The translations under genes were made by a program, and so were the position numbers. From Leucothrix arctica (GTDB lineage: Bacteria > Pseudomonadota > Gammaproteobacteria > Thiotrichales > Thiotrichaceae), in NCBI RefSeq assembly GCF_003172895.1, contig NZ_QGKL01000029.1, positions 269,412-333,411 of the forward strand: a DNA stretch of 64,000 bases, given 5' to 3'. Every line of letters starts with the position of its first letter. Within the stretch, counting starts at the first letter, position 1. Under the pieces are notes generated by a model that was given only the letters and a program-made list of their open reading frames with translations, did not search any database and had not been told where the DNA came from. Shown one piece after another: positions 54,965 through 63,830 of the stretch.

Positions 54965-57142
54965 TTATTTTTGAACCATGTAAGCACTAGACGTGGCAAT
55001 CATTCGTATCGTATCTTTCGCCATTTGCTGCGCTTCTTTAAAATTATTATTGTTGTAATTAGTACCCGCAGACTTCATCAGGTACTCATACAATGCTGCG
55101 CGGAAAGTATCTTCCATCTCCCCTCCGAGCATTAGAGCATTGTAGTAATTAATGACCGCGTTTGTTGCCGCTATTTTGTAAGGGCGCTCGCTCACGTTGT
55201 ATTTTTCTAGATTCTCTAAGTCCCCTCCCGCAGCGTCAGTAATTAAAGCGATGGCTTCATCGGTATTAGTTAGTAAGGCCATTTTTCGGCTGTAGCTGTT
55301 TTCCGCCGCAAAATCAGCAAGGGTCTCTTCATTAACACCTGTTATTTTATTCTTTTCATAAGTCTCAGTCGCTAAAAACACAAGGTTGTTAAAGGTTAGT
55401 AGTGTTTGGTCAGTCAGAATTTTCATCTCAGGGCTCACCAACCCTCTAGAAGCAAAGTAGCTATTACTCGGAACATAGTCAGACTGATAAAAGTTAAACA
55501 CTGAAGGTGAGCGTAAAGCAGCTTGTCCTAAGTCTTCACTTGGGCTTTTAAACCAGTAAACGCCAAAAACTTGTGTCACATCATCTTGACTTATCCAACC
55601 ATCTAGAGGTACCGCGCCCATTAACCTAAACAGCTGAGCCATAGCGATAACGGGTTCTTTTACTTTTCCAAACTCTAACCCAGCCTCAGTACGCGCTTCT
55701 GTATCGAGTAATATCGCTTCAACAACTGCTTTCAAGTCACCACGTGTGCCTCGTCCATTATCAGTAAAAACAGATGAGACACGACCAACATAAGCAGGTG
55801 TTGGGTTGGACGTCACTAAGCGCATGATAAGGTGCTTACTAACATGAGGAGCAGCGTTAGGGTGATTGAACAATATGTCTAGTGCTGCATCCATACCGCT
55901 ATTATCAGCCCCAGAGTTAAGGGCGAAGGTTGTTCCTAATAAAGAAACCAAACCATCACCGCCCTCATCCGACTCGTCTTCATGTTCTGACGAAGTGAAC
56001 TCCATAGGAACGGTGTAATCACCTTGAGTATTCCAACTGTAACCATAGCCATCATTGCCAGCTAAATCCCAGCCCGTCATTACTTTAGACAGCTCTGTTA
56101 TATCCGTTTCGTTGTAGGTAGGTGTTAGGGTGTCACCTGACTCAGGGTAGCTACTTGAATTACCGTCTTGATCGGGTGTCCCATCAAGGTTTAAATGGTA
56201 AAGCCCAATGGTAAATAATTGCATCAGTTCACGTGCAAAGTTCTCATCTGGCGTCGTGCCTTTTGCAAGATTCGCTTTGCGATTACCTTGGTGTGACAAG
56301 TACATTCCCATCACTGGACTACGTGCCATTTCACCTAGTAAATCTCGGTAGTTTCCAAAAGCATGCTTGGCTAACATATCGTAGTAGTCTGCAAGCCCTT
56401 CACCACGTCGGTGAAGCGGTGGCTCAGAAGTTGATACAACGAGTAACTGACTTAATGCAAAGGCAACCCGCTGTCTAAGTTGATCGCTACCATGCAATGT
56501 CTTGCTCGGATGTAAGCCAATAACATTTTCCCACCACACTGCCATTTGATATTCATCGACACTAAAGTCAGCCTCTTGCTGGTTGAATACAACCGACTCG
56601 TACCAGTTAGTGTCTGGCTCTGCCTGAAAAGCAATTTCGATCAGGCGTTGAAGATGACTTAAGTGATCATCAGCTTCACGATCGTAAGCTGATGGCTTAT
56701 TGAGTTGTTCGTCAATCCACGCTTCTGCTCCCATTCGCTGAACACTACTAATGTCATCAAGCATTGGGCCAAAGGTTGTCTGTAGCAATAATCGATGAGC
56801 ACTCTTGAGTGTTAGTGCTTTAGTTGCATCTTGCGGAAGCTCGTCATTTAAATCTGAGATGCCATCACCATCAGTATCTGATCGTTGTGGGCTCGCGCCG
56901 ATTAACAACTCCTCGGCATCACTTAGACCATCATTATCATCATCGCTATCGCAAGCATCACCAAAGGCATCGTCATCTGAGTTGGTCTGGTCGGTATTGG
57001 TGAAGTTAAGGCAGTTGTCTATTGAGTCTGAAACACCGTCGTTATCCGAGTCAACTATTGCCGTAGAGGACGAAGAAGTACCACTACTACAGGCTGATAA
57101 AATGAGCGCACTAGACAGTATAATAGCTAAAGTATTTTTCAT
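54965..57142 (-). CDS. DUF1800 lipoprotein with thrombospondin type 3 calcium repeats
   Basis: The 725-residue protein has lipobox LSAC (Cys18). Residues 30-105 are Asp-rich type 3 repeats (DSDNDGVSDSIDNC, DDDNDGLSDAEE, DTDGDGISD) that bind calcium. The DUF1800 domain fills the rest, with LLLQTTFGP, QLLVVST and GLVSPEMKI. It is predicted to be anchored in the outer membrane and coupled with the Tat-exported DUF1501 protein. Confidence 0.9.
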   Translation of the reverse strand: MKNTLAIILSSALILSACSSGTSSSSTAIVDSDNDGVSDSIDNCLNFTNTDQTNSDDDAFGDACDSDDDNDGLSDAEELLIGASPQRSDTDGDGISDLNDELPQDATKALTLKSAHRLLLQTTFGPMLDDISSVQRMGAEAWIDEQLNKPSAYDREADDHLSHLQRLIEIAFQAEPDTNWYESVVFNQQEADFSVDEYQMAVWWENVIGLHPSKTLHGSDQLRQRVAFALSQLLVVSTSEPPLHRRGEGLADYYDMLAKHAFGNYRDLLGEMARSPVMGMYLSHQGNRKANLAKGTTPDENFARELMQLFTIGLYHLNLDGTPDQDGNSSSYPESGDTLTPTYNETDITELSKVMTGWDLAGNDGYGYSWNTQGDYTVPMEFTSSEHEDESDEGGDGLVSLLGTTFALNSGADNSGMDAALDILFNHPNAAPHVSKHLIMRLVTSNPTPAYVGRVSSVFTDNGRGTRGDLKAVVEAILLDTEARTEAGLEFGKVKEPVIAMAQLFRLMGAVPLDGWISQDDVTQVFGVYWFKSPSEDLGQAALRSPSVFNFYQSDYVPSNSYFASRGLVSPEMKILTDQTLLTFNNLVFLATETYEKNKITGVNEETLADFAAENSYSRKMALLTNTDEAIALITDAAGGDLENLEKYNVSERPYKIAATNAVINYYNALMLGGEMEDTFRAALYEYLMKSAGTNYNNNNFKEAQQMAKDTIRMIATSSAYMVQK

Positions 57143-57378
57143 GGTTGATCGGTCTCAGAAAAAGCTTTGATGAAGTTACTTTCTGAAGTCTAAGACCTTG
57201 GTGTTTAAACTAGGCTTAATATGTGTCGTTATGCTTGGTGTAACAACTGCCCCGTACAGTAGGCAAGACAAGCTCACAATTAGCAGTCAATGACCATGCC
57301 ATTTCAAAGAGCACCGATAGTTTATAGCTTGATACCTTGTAAGACTAACAATGAAACGATAAAAAACGCTATCACTCA

Positions 57379-58311
57379 CTACTCTAATATCACTAACCAC
57401 ACAGATATAGTGACTACTGACAACACAGTTGAAACTAATATGCTCGAAGCGGCGATCCCTTTTGCTCGATCATATATGTTCGCAAAGATGTAAACATTCA
57501 TACCAGGCGGCATCGCAGCCATGATCACCATAGGGTTTAATAGCTCAGGCGGCAGGTCAAACACAAAACGCCCGATGAGATAGGCAATAACTGGATGTAA
57601 AATTAGCTTACTGACACTCACCATACTGACTTCGCCAATGCCTGAGCGTAAACGATAGCTAATTAACAGCGCACCTAAACTAAACAATGCAACGGGTAAG
57701 GCTGAAGTAGCAATTAAGTTCAGTGCAGTGCTAATAGAGACCGGCACTGCGATTTGGCCTAGGTTTACTATAAAGCCCAGCATAATGCCTATCATCAATG
57801 TATTTGAGAAAACTTGCTTTACAACAGACTTGAGCGTTTCCCCAAGACCCAGACCATCCGCTCTTGAGAACTCCATCGAAACGATCCCTAAGATGTAACA
57901 AAACGGGGCATGCATGGCGATAATCGCGATCGCTGTTTTAGATGCTTCCATACCGTAGGCAAGCTCAATGATAGATAACCCGATCAATACAAGGTTTGAA
58001 AACAAGCCTGCAAAACCAATGGCTACCCGTGCGCCCGGGGTATGTTTAAAAATCAGACCGGCACCTAACCATACGACTGCAAAGCTAAAAAAAGCGCCTA
58101 CATAAAAGGGGACTAAAATATTGGGATGAAATTCTTTCGCTAGATCGAGGTTGACCAATGCGTTAAACAATAGACAAGGAATTGCGAACTGTGTCGCAAA
58201 ACGCATCATCGCAGATGCTTGATCTTCTGTGAAAAACTTAAAGTATGCTGCAAAGTACCCTGCCCCAATAACTAGAAAAACAGGTAGCACTATTTGTAAA
58301 ATCTGTAGCAT
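57379..58311 (-). CDS. AEC-family (auxin efflux carrier) membrane transporter
   Basis: From ATG 58311 the protein has 310 residues with about ten hydrophobic segments. The start LQILQIVLPVFLVIGAGYFA and the final AAMPPGMNVYIFANIYDRA are typical of AEC permeases. Bacterial members carry malate and other organic acids. GAGGAG lies 12 bases upstream of the ATG. The gene is divergent from the GntR-kdgK-uxuA cluster, so it may take up the same sugar acids. Confidence 0.87.
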   Translation of the reverse strand: MLQILQIVLPVFLVIGAGYFAAYFKFFTEDQASAMMRFATQFAIPCLLFNALVNLDLAKEFHPNILVPFYVGAFFSFAVVWLGAGLIFKHTPGARVAIGFAGLFSNLVLIGLSIIELAYGMEASKTAIAIIAMHAPFCYILGIVSMEFSRADGLGLGETLKSVVKQVFSNTLMIGIMLGFIVNLGQIAVPVSISTALNLIATSALPVALFSLGALLISYRLRSGIGEVSMVSVSKLILHPVIAYLIGRFVFDLPPELLNPMVIMAAMPPGMNVYIFANIYDRAKGIAASSILVSTVLSVVTISVWLVILE

Positions 58312-58427
58312 CTTTGTAATTTTCTCCTCAGGTTTAACCAGCACTTCGTGATAGTTAACACTCACTATAATTTATACGCCAAGAAAAAACCTTATTTTTT
58401 GTAATACGTGTTTACATATTTTAGCAC

Positions 58428-58439
58428 TGTAAACTTACA
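58428..58439. promoter_or_regulatory. Candidate GntR operator
   Basis: TGTAAACTTACA has perfect TGTAA/TTACA arms and lies between the divergent AEC and GntR genes. A related GTAATACGTGTTTAC is 13 bases to the left. Both fit a palindromic regulator site; neither has the classical FadR core. Confidence 0.35.
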
Positions 58440-58597
58440 AGTTAGTGATTCATCTCATCTAACAGCTACAGCATCTCCTAAAAACCGTGTAAATAGCCGT
58501 TACTCTGTAACCTGTAGATACGTATTTATTTGATTTACAAATATTTAACAAATAACTATACTTATTACTGGCATATCTAAGCGGAGAAGATAAATTT

Positions 58598-59335
58598 ATG
58601 GGTTCATCTTTCGGTAGTACATCTCAGGGAAGCACTCTCTTTAAGGACAATACATTGGCTGATCGTGTATACGAACAGCTGCTAGAAATGATTGTTCAAG
58701 GAAAGTTTCGTGTGGGTGAAAAGCTCCCTACAGAGCATGTACTCAGCGAACAGATGGAAGTTTCCCGCCCTATTCTTCGCCAAGCACTTAAACAATTACG
58801 CTCTGACGATGTCATCGTTTCTCGTCAAGGCTCAGGCTCTTTTGTTAAGCGCCGCCCAGAAGAAGCCATACTCGATTTTGCACCGATTGGCTCTATCGCA
58901 GACATTCAACGAACGTTTGAATTTCGTGCTGCTATTGAAGGTGAAGCCGCTTACCTTTGCGCTATTCGTAGAACAGACTCTGAGCTATCAGAGATTAAAG
59001 CGGCACTAGCAGAGCTAGACCGTTGCATTGAAAATAATGAGCTTGGAACCGACGCAGATGCAATCTTCCATGAAGCCATCTGTCGATCCTCGCACAACCA
59101 CTATTTCGCTGCTGCACGTAGCTCGATGAAGTCTAATATTCTGACTGGAATAAACCTGACTCGAAATTTATCGTTGATCAAACCTCAAGAACGCTTACAG
59201 ATGGTTCAACAAGAACATCGTATTCTAGTACAGGCGATCGAAGATCAAGATGCAGAAGCAGCTCGTGCGGCGATGCGAACCCACATAGATAATGCTCGTC
59301 GACGCGTATTCGAAGGAAGCGCGTCAGAGAGCTAA
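58598..59335 (+). CDS. GntR/FadR-type regulator of hexuronate genes
   Basis: The 245-residue protein has the GntR helix-turn-helix (LADRVYEQLLEMIVQGKFRVG, then PTEHVLSEQMEVSRPILRQALKQL) in residues 20-85 and a FadR-like FCD ligand domain after residue 100, with His residues spaced for metal binding (DAIFHEAICRSSHN, EHRIL). It heads a plus-strand cluster with kdgK and uxuA, and should bind a sugar-acid intermediate such as a glucuronate or KDG derivative. Confidence 0.92.
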   Translation: MGSSFGSTSQGSTLFKDNTLADRVYEQLLEMIVQGKFRVGEKLPTEHVLSEQMEVSRPILRQALKQLRSDDVIVSRQGSGSFVKRRPEEAILDFAPIGSIADIQRTFEFRAAIEGEAAYLCAIRRTDSELSEIKAALAELDRCIENNELGTDADAIFHEAICRSSHNHYFAAARSSMKSNILTGINLTRNLSLIKPQERLQMVQQEHRILVQAIEDQDAEAARAAMRTHIDNARRRVFEGSASES

Positions 59336-59386
59336 CACTTTTCTGTTACACACTTACACAAATCCAAACGTTTGAGGACGTTATAT

Positions 59387-60301
59387 ATGAAGTCATTACT
59401 TGGCATCGGCGAATGCATGATCGAGCTATCATCCGCAGGCGACAACCTATGGAAGCAGAGCTTTGCAGGCGATGTATTTAATACACTTTGGTACGCTAAA
59501 GCGCTAATGGCTGAAGATACTGCTATCGACTTTTTTAGCGCGGTTGGCGACGACCAAAGCTCAGAAGATTTGGTTGAGTTTATTGAGAAAGCAGGCATCT
59601 CATGTGCTGGCATTCCACGTATAGAAAAAGGTGTGCCGGGCTTGTACCGCATTCACCTAGATGGCGCTGAGCGTTCATTTAGCTATTGGCGTGATACATC
59701 AGCGGCAAAGCAGTTCATGAAGAGCCCTGAACTCCTTTGGAAGCAAATTGCGACAGCTGATATTGTATATCTGTCAGGTATCACGGTTGCAATCTTGCCT
59801 GACGAAGATGTTGAGGTCTTTATCTCTGGTTTACGTGCGGCACTTAAGCCGGGCGCGATCGTTGCATTTGATCCAAACATTCGTCCGCGCCTTTGGGCTA
59901 ACGAAGCACGTATGAAAGATGTCATCACTCGTACTGCTGCGATCTCTGACCTTGTTATGCCTAGCTTTGAAGACGAAGAAACGACGTTTGGTGATAAAAC
60001 ACCTATGGCCACTGCACAGCGCTACCAAGCACTAGGTGTTAAGCAAGTTCTTGTGAAGAACGGCGAAGACGACACGTTATTTGTTGAAGGCGATAAGGCT
60101 GAGTACTTCCCTGTTAAAACAGTTGAAGGCGTACTAGATACAACGGCTGCTGGTGATTCATTCAACGGGGCTTTCTTTGCTGAATACATGGTATCTGGTG
60201 ACGTTCCTAAAGCAATCTCTCTAGCGCAACGTTGTGCTGGTGTTGTGATTTGCAATAAGGGCGCACTAATTCCGTTCGAAACTGTTAAAGCTAGCGTTTA
60301 A
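59387..60301 (+). CDS. kdgK: 2-dehydro-3-deoxygluconokinase (PfkB family)
   Basis: From ATG 59387 (GAGGA nine bases upstream) the 304-residue kinase has GIGECMIELS at the start, the ribokinase-type GDVFNT loop, and the C-terminal DTTAAGDSFNGAFF with the catalytic Asp. It phosphorylates 2-keto-3-deoxygluconate to KDPG for the Entner-Doudoroff pathway. It is 28 bases before uxuA, whose product is its substrate. Confidence 0.93.
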   Translation: MKSLLGIGECMIELSSAGDNLWKQSFAGDVFNTLWYAKALMAEDTAIDFFSAVGDDQSSEDLVEFIEKAGISCAGIPRIEKGVPGLYRIHLDGAERSFSYWRDTSAAKQFMKSPELLWKQIATADIVYLSGITVAILPDEDVEVFISGLRAALKPGAIVAFDPNIRPRLWANEARMKDVITRTAAISDLVMPSFEDEETTFGDKTPMATAQRYQALGVKQVLVKNGEDDTLFVEGDKAEYFPVKTVEGVLDTTAAGDSFNGAFFAEYMVSGDVPKAISLAQRCAGVVICNKGALIPFETVKASV

Positions 60302-60328
60302 ACAAGCGGCTAATTGAGGTAAAAAACC

Positions 60329-61510
60329 ATGAAACAAACATGGCGCTGGTTTGGTAAGAATGACCCAATTTCTTTAGAGAATATCCGTCAAGCAGGTAGT
60401 GATGGAATCGTGTCTGCTCTTCATGGTTATCCGCCTGGAACAGTCTGGTCTAAAGAAGATATTCTTGAGCACAAACAACTGATCGAAGATGCTGGTTTAA
60501 CTTGGGACGTTTGCGAGTCTATTTGGATGAGTGACGAGATCAAACTTAAAGGTGCAGCTGCTGTTAAAGAAGTCGCAGCTTGGAAAGAGACACTGCAAAA
60601 CTTAGGTGAGGCAGGCGTTAAAACAGTCTGTTATAACTTTATGCCAGTGGTTGACTGGACGCGTACAGACCTTAAGCACCCTATCGAAGGGAAAGGTATT
60701 GCACTGCGTTTTGACATGATCGACTTCGTTGCTTACGACGTATACGTTCTAAAGCGTCCAAACGCTGAAAACGACTACGAACCAGCAACGCTTGAGCTTG
60801 CTAAGAAGGCACTTGCAGAGAAGTCTGCTGAAGAGATTGCACTACTAGAGAAGAACATCATCGCTGGTTTACCGGGTGGTGCAGAAGCGGCTGGTACAGG
60901 TGAGTTTGCTCAGCGTATTGCTCAGTTTGATAATTTGAGCAACGAAGACATGCGTAACAACCTTGTGTCGTTCTTGGAAGAAGTAATTCCAACGGCTGAA
61001 GCAAATGGCATTAGTTTGGCGATTCACCCAGATGATCCACCGTTCCCACTGTTTGGTTTACCACGCATCGTGTCAACGGAGTCTGACTTAGACTTTATGT
61101 TTGGTGCTGTAAAAAGCCCTGCTAACGGCCTGACTTTCTGTGTCGGTTCGTTTGGTGCTCGTGCTGATAATGACTTAGTGAAAATGGCGAGTAAGTACAT
61201 CGACCGCATTCACTTTACGCACTTGAGAAATGTTCGTCGTAACCCTGACGGTTCTTTCCATGAAGCTGAGCATTTGGATGGTGATCTAGATATGATCGCA
61301 ATCGTTCAGTCGCTTATCTCTGCAGAGTTGGCTTCTAAAGCAGATGACTCTAAAAAAGATCATGAGATTTACATGAGACCTGACCACGGCCACCTGTTGG
61401 CGTTTGAAGAAAACTCAAAGGTTAACCCTGGTTACTCTTACCTTGGTCGTTTGAAAGGTATGGCTGAATTGCGTGGTGTGATTCAGACTATTGAACGCTT
61501 CGGTAGTTAA
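60329..61510 (+). CDS. uxuA: Mannonate dehydratase
   Basis: The 393-residue enzyme converts D-mannonate to 2-keto-3-deoxygluconate, using iron or manganese. MKQTWRWFGKNDPI at the start, CYNFMPVVDWTRTDL, AIHPDDPPFPLFGLPRI and HFTHLRNVRR are diagnostic. GAGGTAAAAAACC is the binding site. Adjacency to kdgK and the GntR regulator fits a hexuronate catabolic operon; uxuB, uxaC and kdgA are not in this window. Confidence 0.96.
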   Translation: MKQTWRWFGKNDPISLENIRQAGSDGIVSALHGYPPGTVWSKEDILEHKQLIEDAGLTWDVCESIWMSDEIKLKGAAAVKEVAAWKETLQNLGEAGVKTVCYNFMPVVDWTRTDLKHPIEGKGIALRFDMIDFVAYDVYVLKRPNAENDYEPATLELAKKALAEKSAEEIALLEKNIIAGLPGGAEAAGTGEFAQRIAQFDNLSNEDMRNNLVSFLEEVIPTAEANGISLAIHPDDPPFPLFGLPRIVSTESDLDFMFGAVKSPANGLTFCVGSFGARADNDLVKMASKYIDRIHFTHLRNVRRNPDGSFHEAEHLDGDLDMIAIVQSLISAELASKADDSKKDHEIYMRPDHGHLLAFEENSKVNPGYSYLGRLKGMAELRGVIQTIERFGS

Positions 61511-61540
61511 TACGACGTTCTTTGTACGATTAAGTATAAA

Positions 61541-61583
61541 AAATAAAGCCCATTACCTAGCTGGTATATGGGCTTTATTTTTG
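61541..61583. terminator. Terminator after uxuA (works on both strands)
   Basis: AAATAAAGCCCATTACC pairs with GGTATATGGGCTTTATTT around a short loop, with T-rich flanks. It also serves the converging gene at 61608. Confidence 0.8.
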
Positions 61584-61607
61584 CTTGGCGTTTGTTTTGC
61601 AGAAAGC

Positions 61608-62183
61608 TTACTTACTAACCGCTTCAACCAAGAAGTTGAGACGGTCTTGTCCCCAAATCATTTCCTCATCGACGAAGAATGTTGGCACACCAAAGCCACC
61701 ACGATCTAATAACTCTTTTGTGTTTGCTGACATCAGCGCTGCGCACTTATCATGATCAACGGCTGTCACACCTAGTTCAGCCGCTTGAGCTGTTAGGTAG
61801 TCTGTATCAGCGAGGTTTGCATCTTGTGACCATAGTGCATGACTAAGCTTTGCAGCAACTTCGAGACCTGTATCCTTTTCTTGCTCAGCAGCTAATACTA
61901 GCGCTAACGCCCCTACTTCATTAGTGGGGAAGAACGCTGGTGCTAAGTTGATTGGGATATTTAGGTGGTTACTCCAACGGGTCAGCTCGACAATACGGTA
62001 ATCCAGCATGTACTGAGGGCGATCTGGCACAGCTGGGAAGTTGATTGCTGTGAAAAGCTCACCGATGTTGACTGGCTTTAAGTTTAGTTCAATATCTAAT
62101 GTTGGCATCAATTCGATCAATTGCTTTGATGCGAACAGTGACCAAGGAGAGTTTAGGCAGAAGTAGTAGTCTACGGATTTCAT
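61608..62183 (-). CDS. 2-hydroxychromene-2-carboxylate isomerase-like protein (DsbA superfamily)
   Basis: The 191-residue protein has a thioredoxin fold with Ser in place of Cys (SPWSLFAS) and a GVPTFFVD cis-Pro loop, the pattern of HCCA isomerases and kappa-class glutathione transferases. Such enzymes use glutathione to isomerise aromatic breakdown intermediates. No aromatic-degradation genes are adjacent. The start ATG 62183 has AGAGG upstream. Confidence 0.85.
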   Translation of the reverse strand: MKSVDYYFCLNSPWSLFASKQLIELMPTLDIELNLKPVNIGELFTAINFPAVPDRPQYMLDYRIVELTRWSNHLNIPINLAPAFFPTNEVGALALVLAAEQEKDTGLEVAAKLSHALWSQDANLADTDYLTAQAAELGVTAVDHDKCAALMSANTKELLDRGGFGVPTFFVDEEMIWGQDRLNFLVEAVSK

Positions 62184-62275
62184 GGTTAAACCTCTTTTTA
62201 CTTTAACGAATTACAGTCATCAATCGACAGTATTGAGCTAGTAACAAAACTACACACTAGTTAGTTAGCTAGCTA

Positions 62276-62764
62276 TTATTTACTTTCTATAAACTTAGTC
62301 GCTTCATTTGATAACGCTTTCGAAGGGACTTTCTTTACAGTTAAGTTTTTCTTTTCGGGAATCATTCGTGGATAATCATTAACTAAAACAGGAGCTGCAC
62401 TACCAGCATACACCGAAGGTTCCGTAATCATAATTACGGAAGAGTATGGAATAAAAACTGTTCCTACATCGAACCCAAAGAACTTATGTTTTTTAAAAAT
62501 AATTCCATTAGAAACACGGTGAAGTGGGTATCCGTCTAGTTTTGTGCCGTTAGAGAAAACCACCTGCATAAGCCTATTTTTTGGCACGGTTCCAGCTTTA
62601 ACCTCACCGGCATAATAAAACGTCGGAAACAACACAAGCATTAGCAGTGGTGTAAAAGGATATTTCAGCCCTCTTTTTTTACAAATGAAAAAAGATACTA
62701 TCGCAACTAAAATAGACACTACAACTAGACCTACTGATTGTATTGCATAGTTGTTTAGATCCAA
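62276..62764 (-). CDS. Small membrane protein, unknown function
   Basis: The 162-residue protein has two membrane helices (about 8-26 and 36-55) and a periplasmic or cytoplasmic domain of about 100 residues with no recognised motif (VPKNRLMQVVFSNGTKL and a VYAGSAAPVL segment). It lies just downstream of the gene that appears to be split by the transposase. Confidence 0.5.
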   Translation of the reverse strand: MDLNNYAIQSVGLVVVSILVAIVSFFICKKRGLKYPFTPLLMLVLFPTFYYAGEVKAGTVPKNRLMQVVFSNGTKLDGYPLHRVSNGIIFKKHKFFGFDVGTVFIPYSSVIMITEPSVYAGSAAPVLVNDYPRMIPEKKNLTVKKVPSKALSNEATKFIESK

Positions 62765-62779
62765 CTGGTTATGGGCTTT

Positions 62780-62846
62780 CTAAATTTGATAAACTATACC
62801 ATGCTCGTCAAGTGATGAAAGATCTTTTAAACTCTGGAAAGCAAAC
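62780..62846 (-). pseudogene. 3' remnant of the gene split by the IS element
   Basis: Reading leftward from the transposase start, one frame encodes MFAFQSLKDLSSLDEHG and ends with TAG at 62780, 16 bases before the next gene start. The matching 5' part may be the frame at 63786-64000. The connection is inferred from strand, frame and position only. Confidence 0.3.
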
Positions 62847-63830
62847 ATGAATGTTCATCGTAACGCTCGAACCACTCCTAAGACTCGTGAAGAAATTCAT
62901 GCCAGTAAAGGCCATATGACCATTGATGTGGCAGCAAAGCACTTTAATGTAAGTCGTGGCACGATTATAAAGTGGCGTAAGCGTAAGAACTTCAATGATA
63001 AATCTCACCGACCTAACCGGTTGAACACCGCTTTGTTACCCGTTCAAGAAGCGATTATCGTTGAGCTCCGTCGCACATTACTATTAACACTGGATGACCT
63101 TTTGGTGGTGTCGCGCGAGTTTGTTGATAAAACACTCTCTCGATCCTCCTTACTTCGTTTACTCAAACGCCATGGTGCTAACCGTCTATCCCAGCTTTAT
63201 GCAGAGCAGTCAGAAAGCTCAGGGGCTAAGAAGCCTAAAACCTTCAAAGATTATGAGCCTGGCTACCTTCATGTAGATATTAAGTACCTTCCCAACATGC
63301 CTGATGATACGCAAAAACGTTATTTATTAGTGGGCATTGATCGTGCGACACGCTGGGTCTATATGGAAGTGATCACCGATAAAACAGCGAAGACAGCCGC
63401 CAAATTCATCAAGACACTAGCTAATAAGTGTCCTGTTAAGATTACAAAAATACTCACGGATAATGGGAAAGAGTTTACTGACCGCTTCTGTGTCACTGGC
63501 GAGCGTGAACCCACAGGCAACCACTTATTTGATAAAATGTGTGACTCATTGACAATAGAGCACCGTTTAATTCCAGCAAAACACCCACAAACTAATGGCA
63601 TGGTGGAACGCTTTAATGGTCGAATATCACAGGTGATTAAGTCCACCTACTTTGCTTCTGCCGAAGAAATGGAAACAACGCTAAAACGTTACTTAATCAC
63701 GTATAATCACCACGTTATTCAAAGAAACCTTGGACATTTGACCCCTATTCAAAGTATGAAGCAGTGGCAATTAGACAAACCTGATTTATTCAAAAAGAAA
63801 GTTTACAACCACGCGGTTCTCGACACGTAA
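62847..63830 (+). mobile_element. IS481-type transposase (DDE)
   Basis: The 327-residue transposase has an N-terminal helix-turn-helix (HMTIDVAAKHFNVSRGTIIKW, HRPNRLN) and an rve-type catalytic core: first Asp in YLHVDIKYLP, second Asp in LTDNGKEF, Glu in NGMVERFNGRIS. No terminal inverted repeats or target duplication are obvious, so the ends may overlap the ends of the frame. It is a single complete-looking gene on the plus strand, opposite to the surrounding genes. Confidence 0.88.

Noticed and set aside
57290..57493. Plus-strand 67-codon frame overlapping the AEC transporter 3' end
   Set aside because: It mostly mirrors the transporter gene on the other strand and has no binding site.
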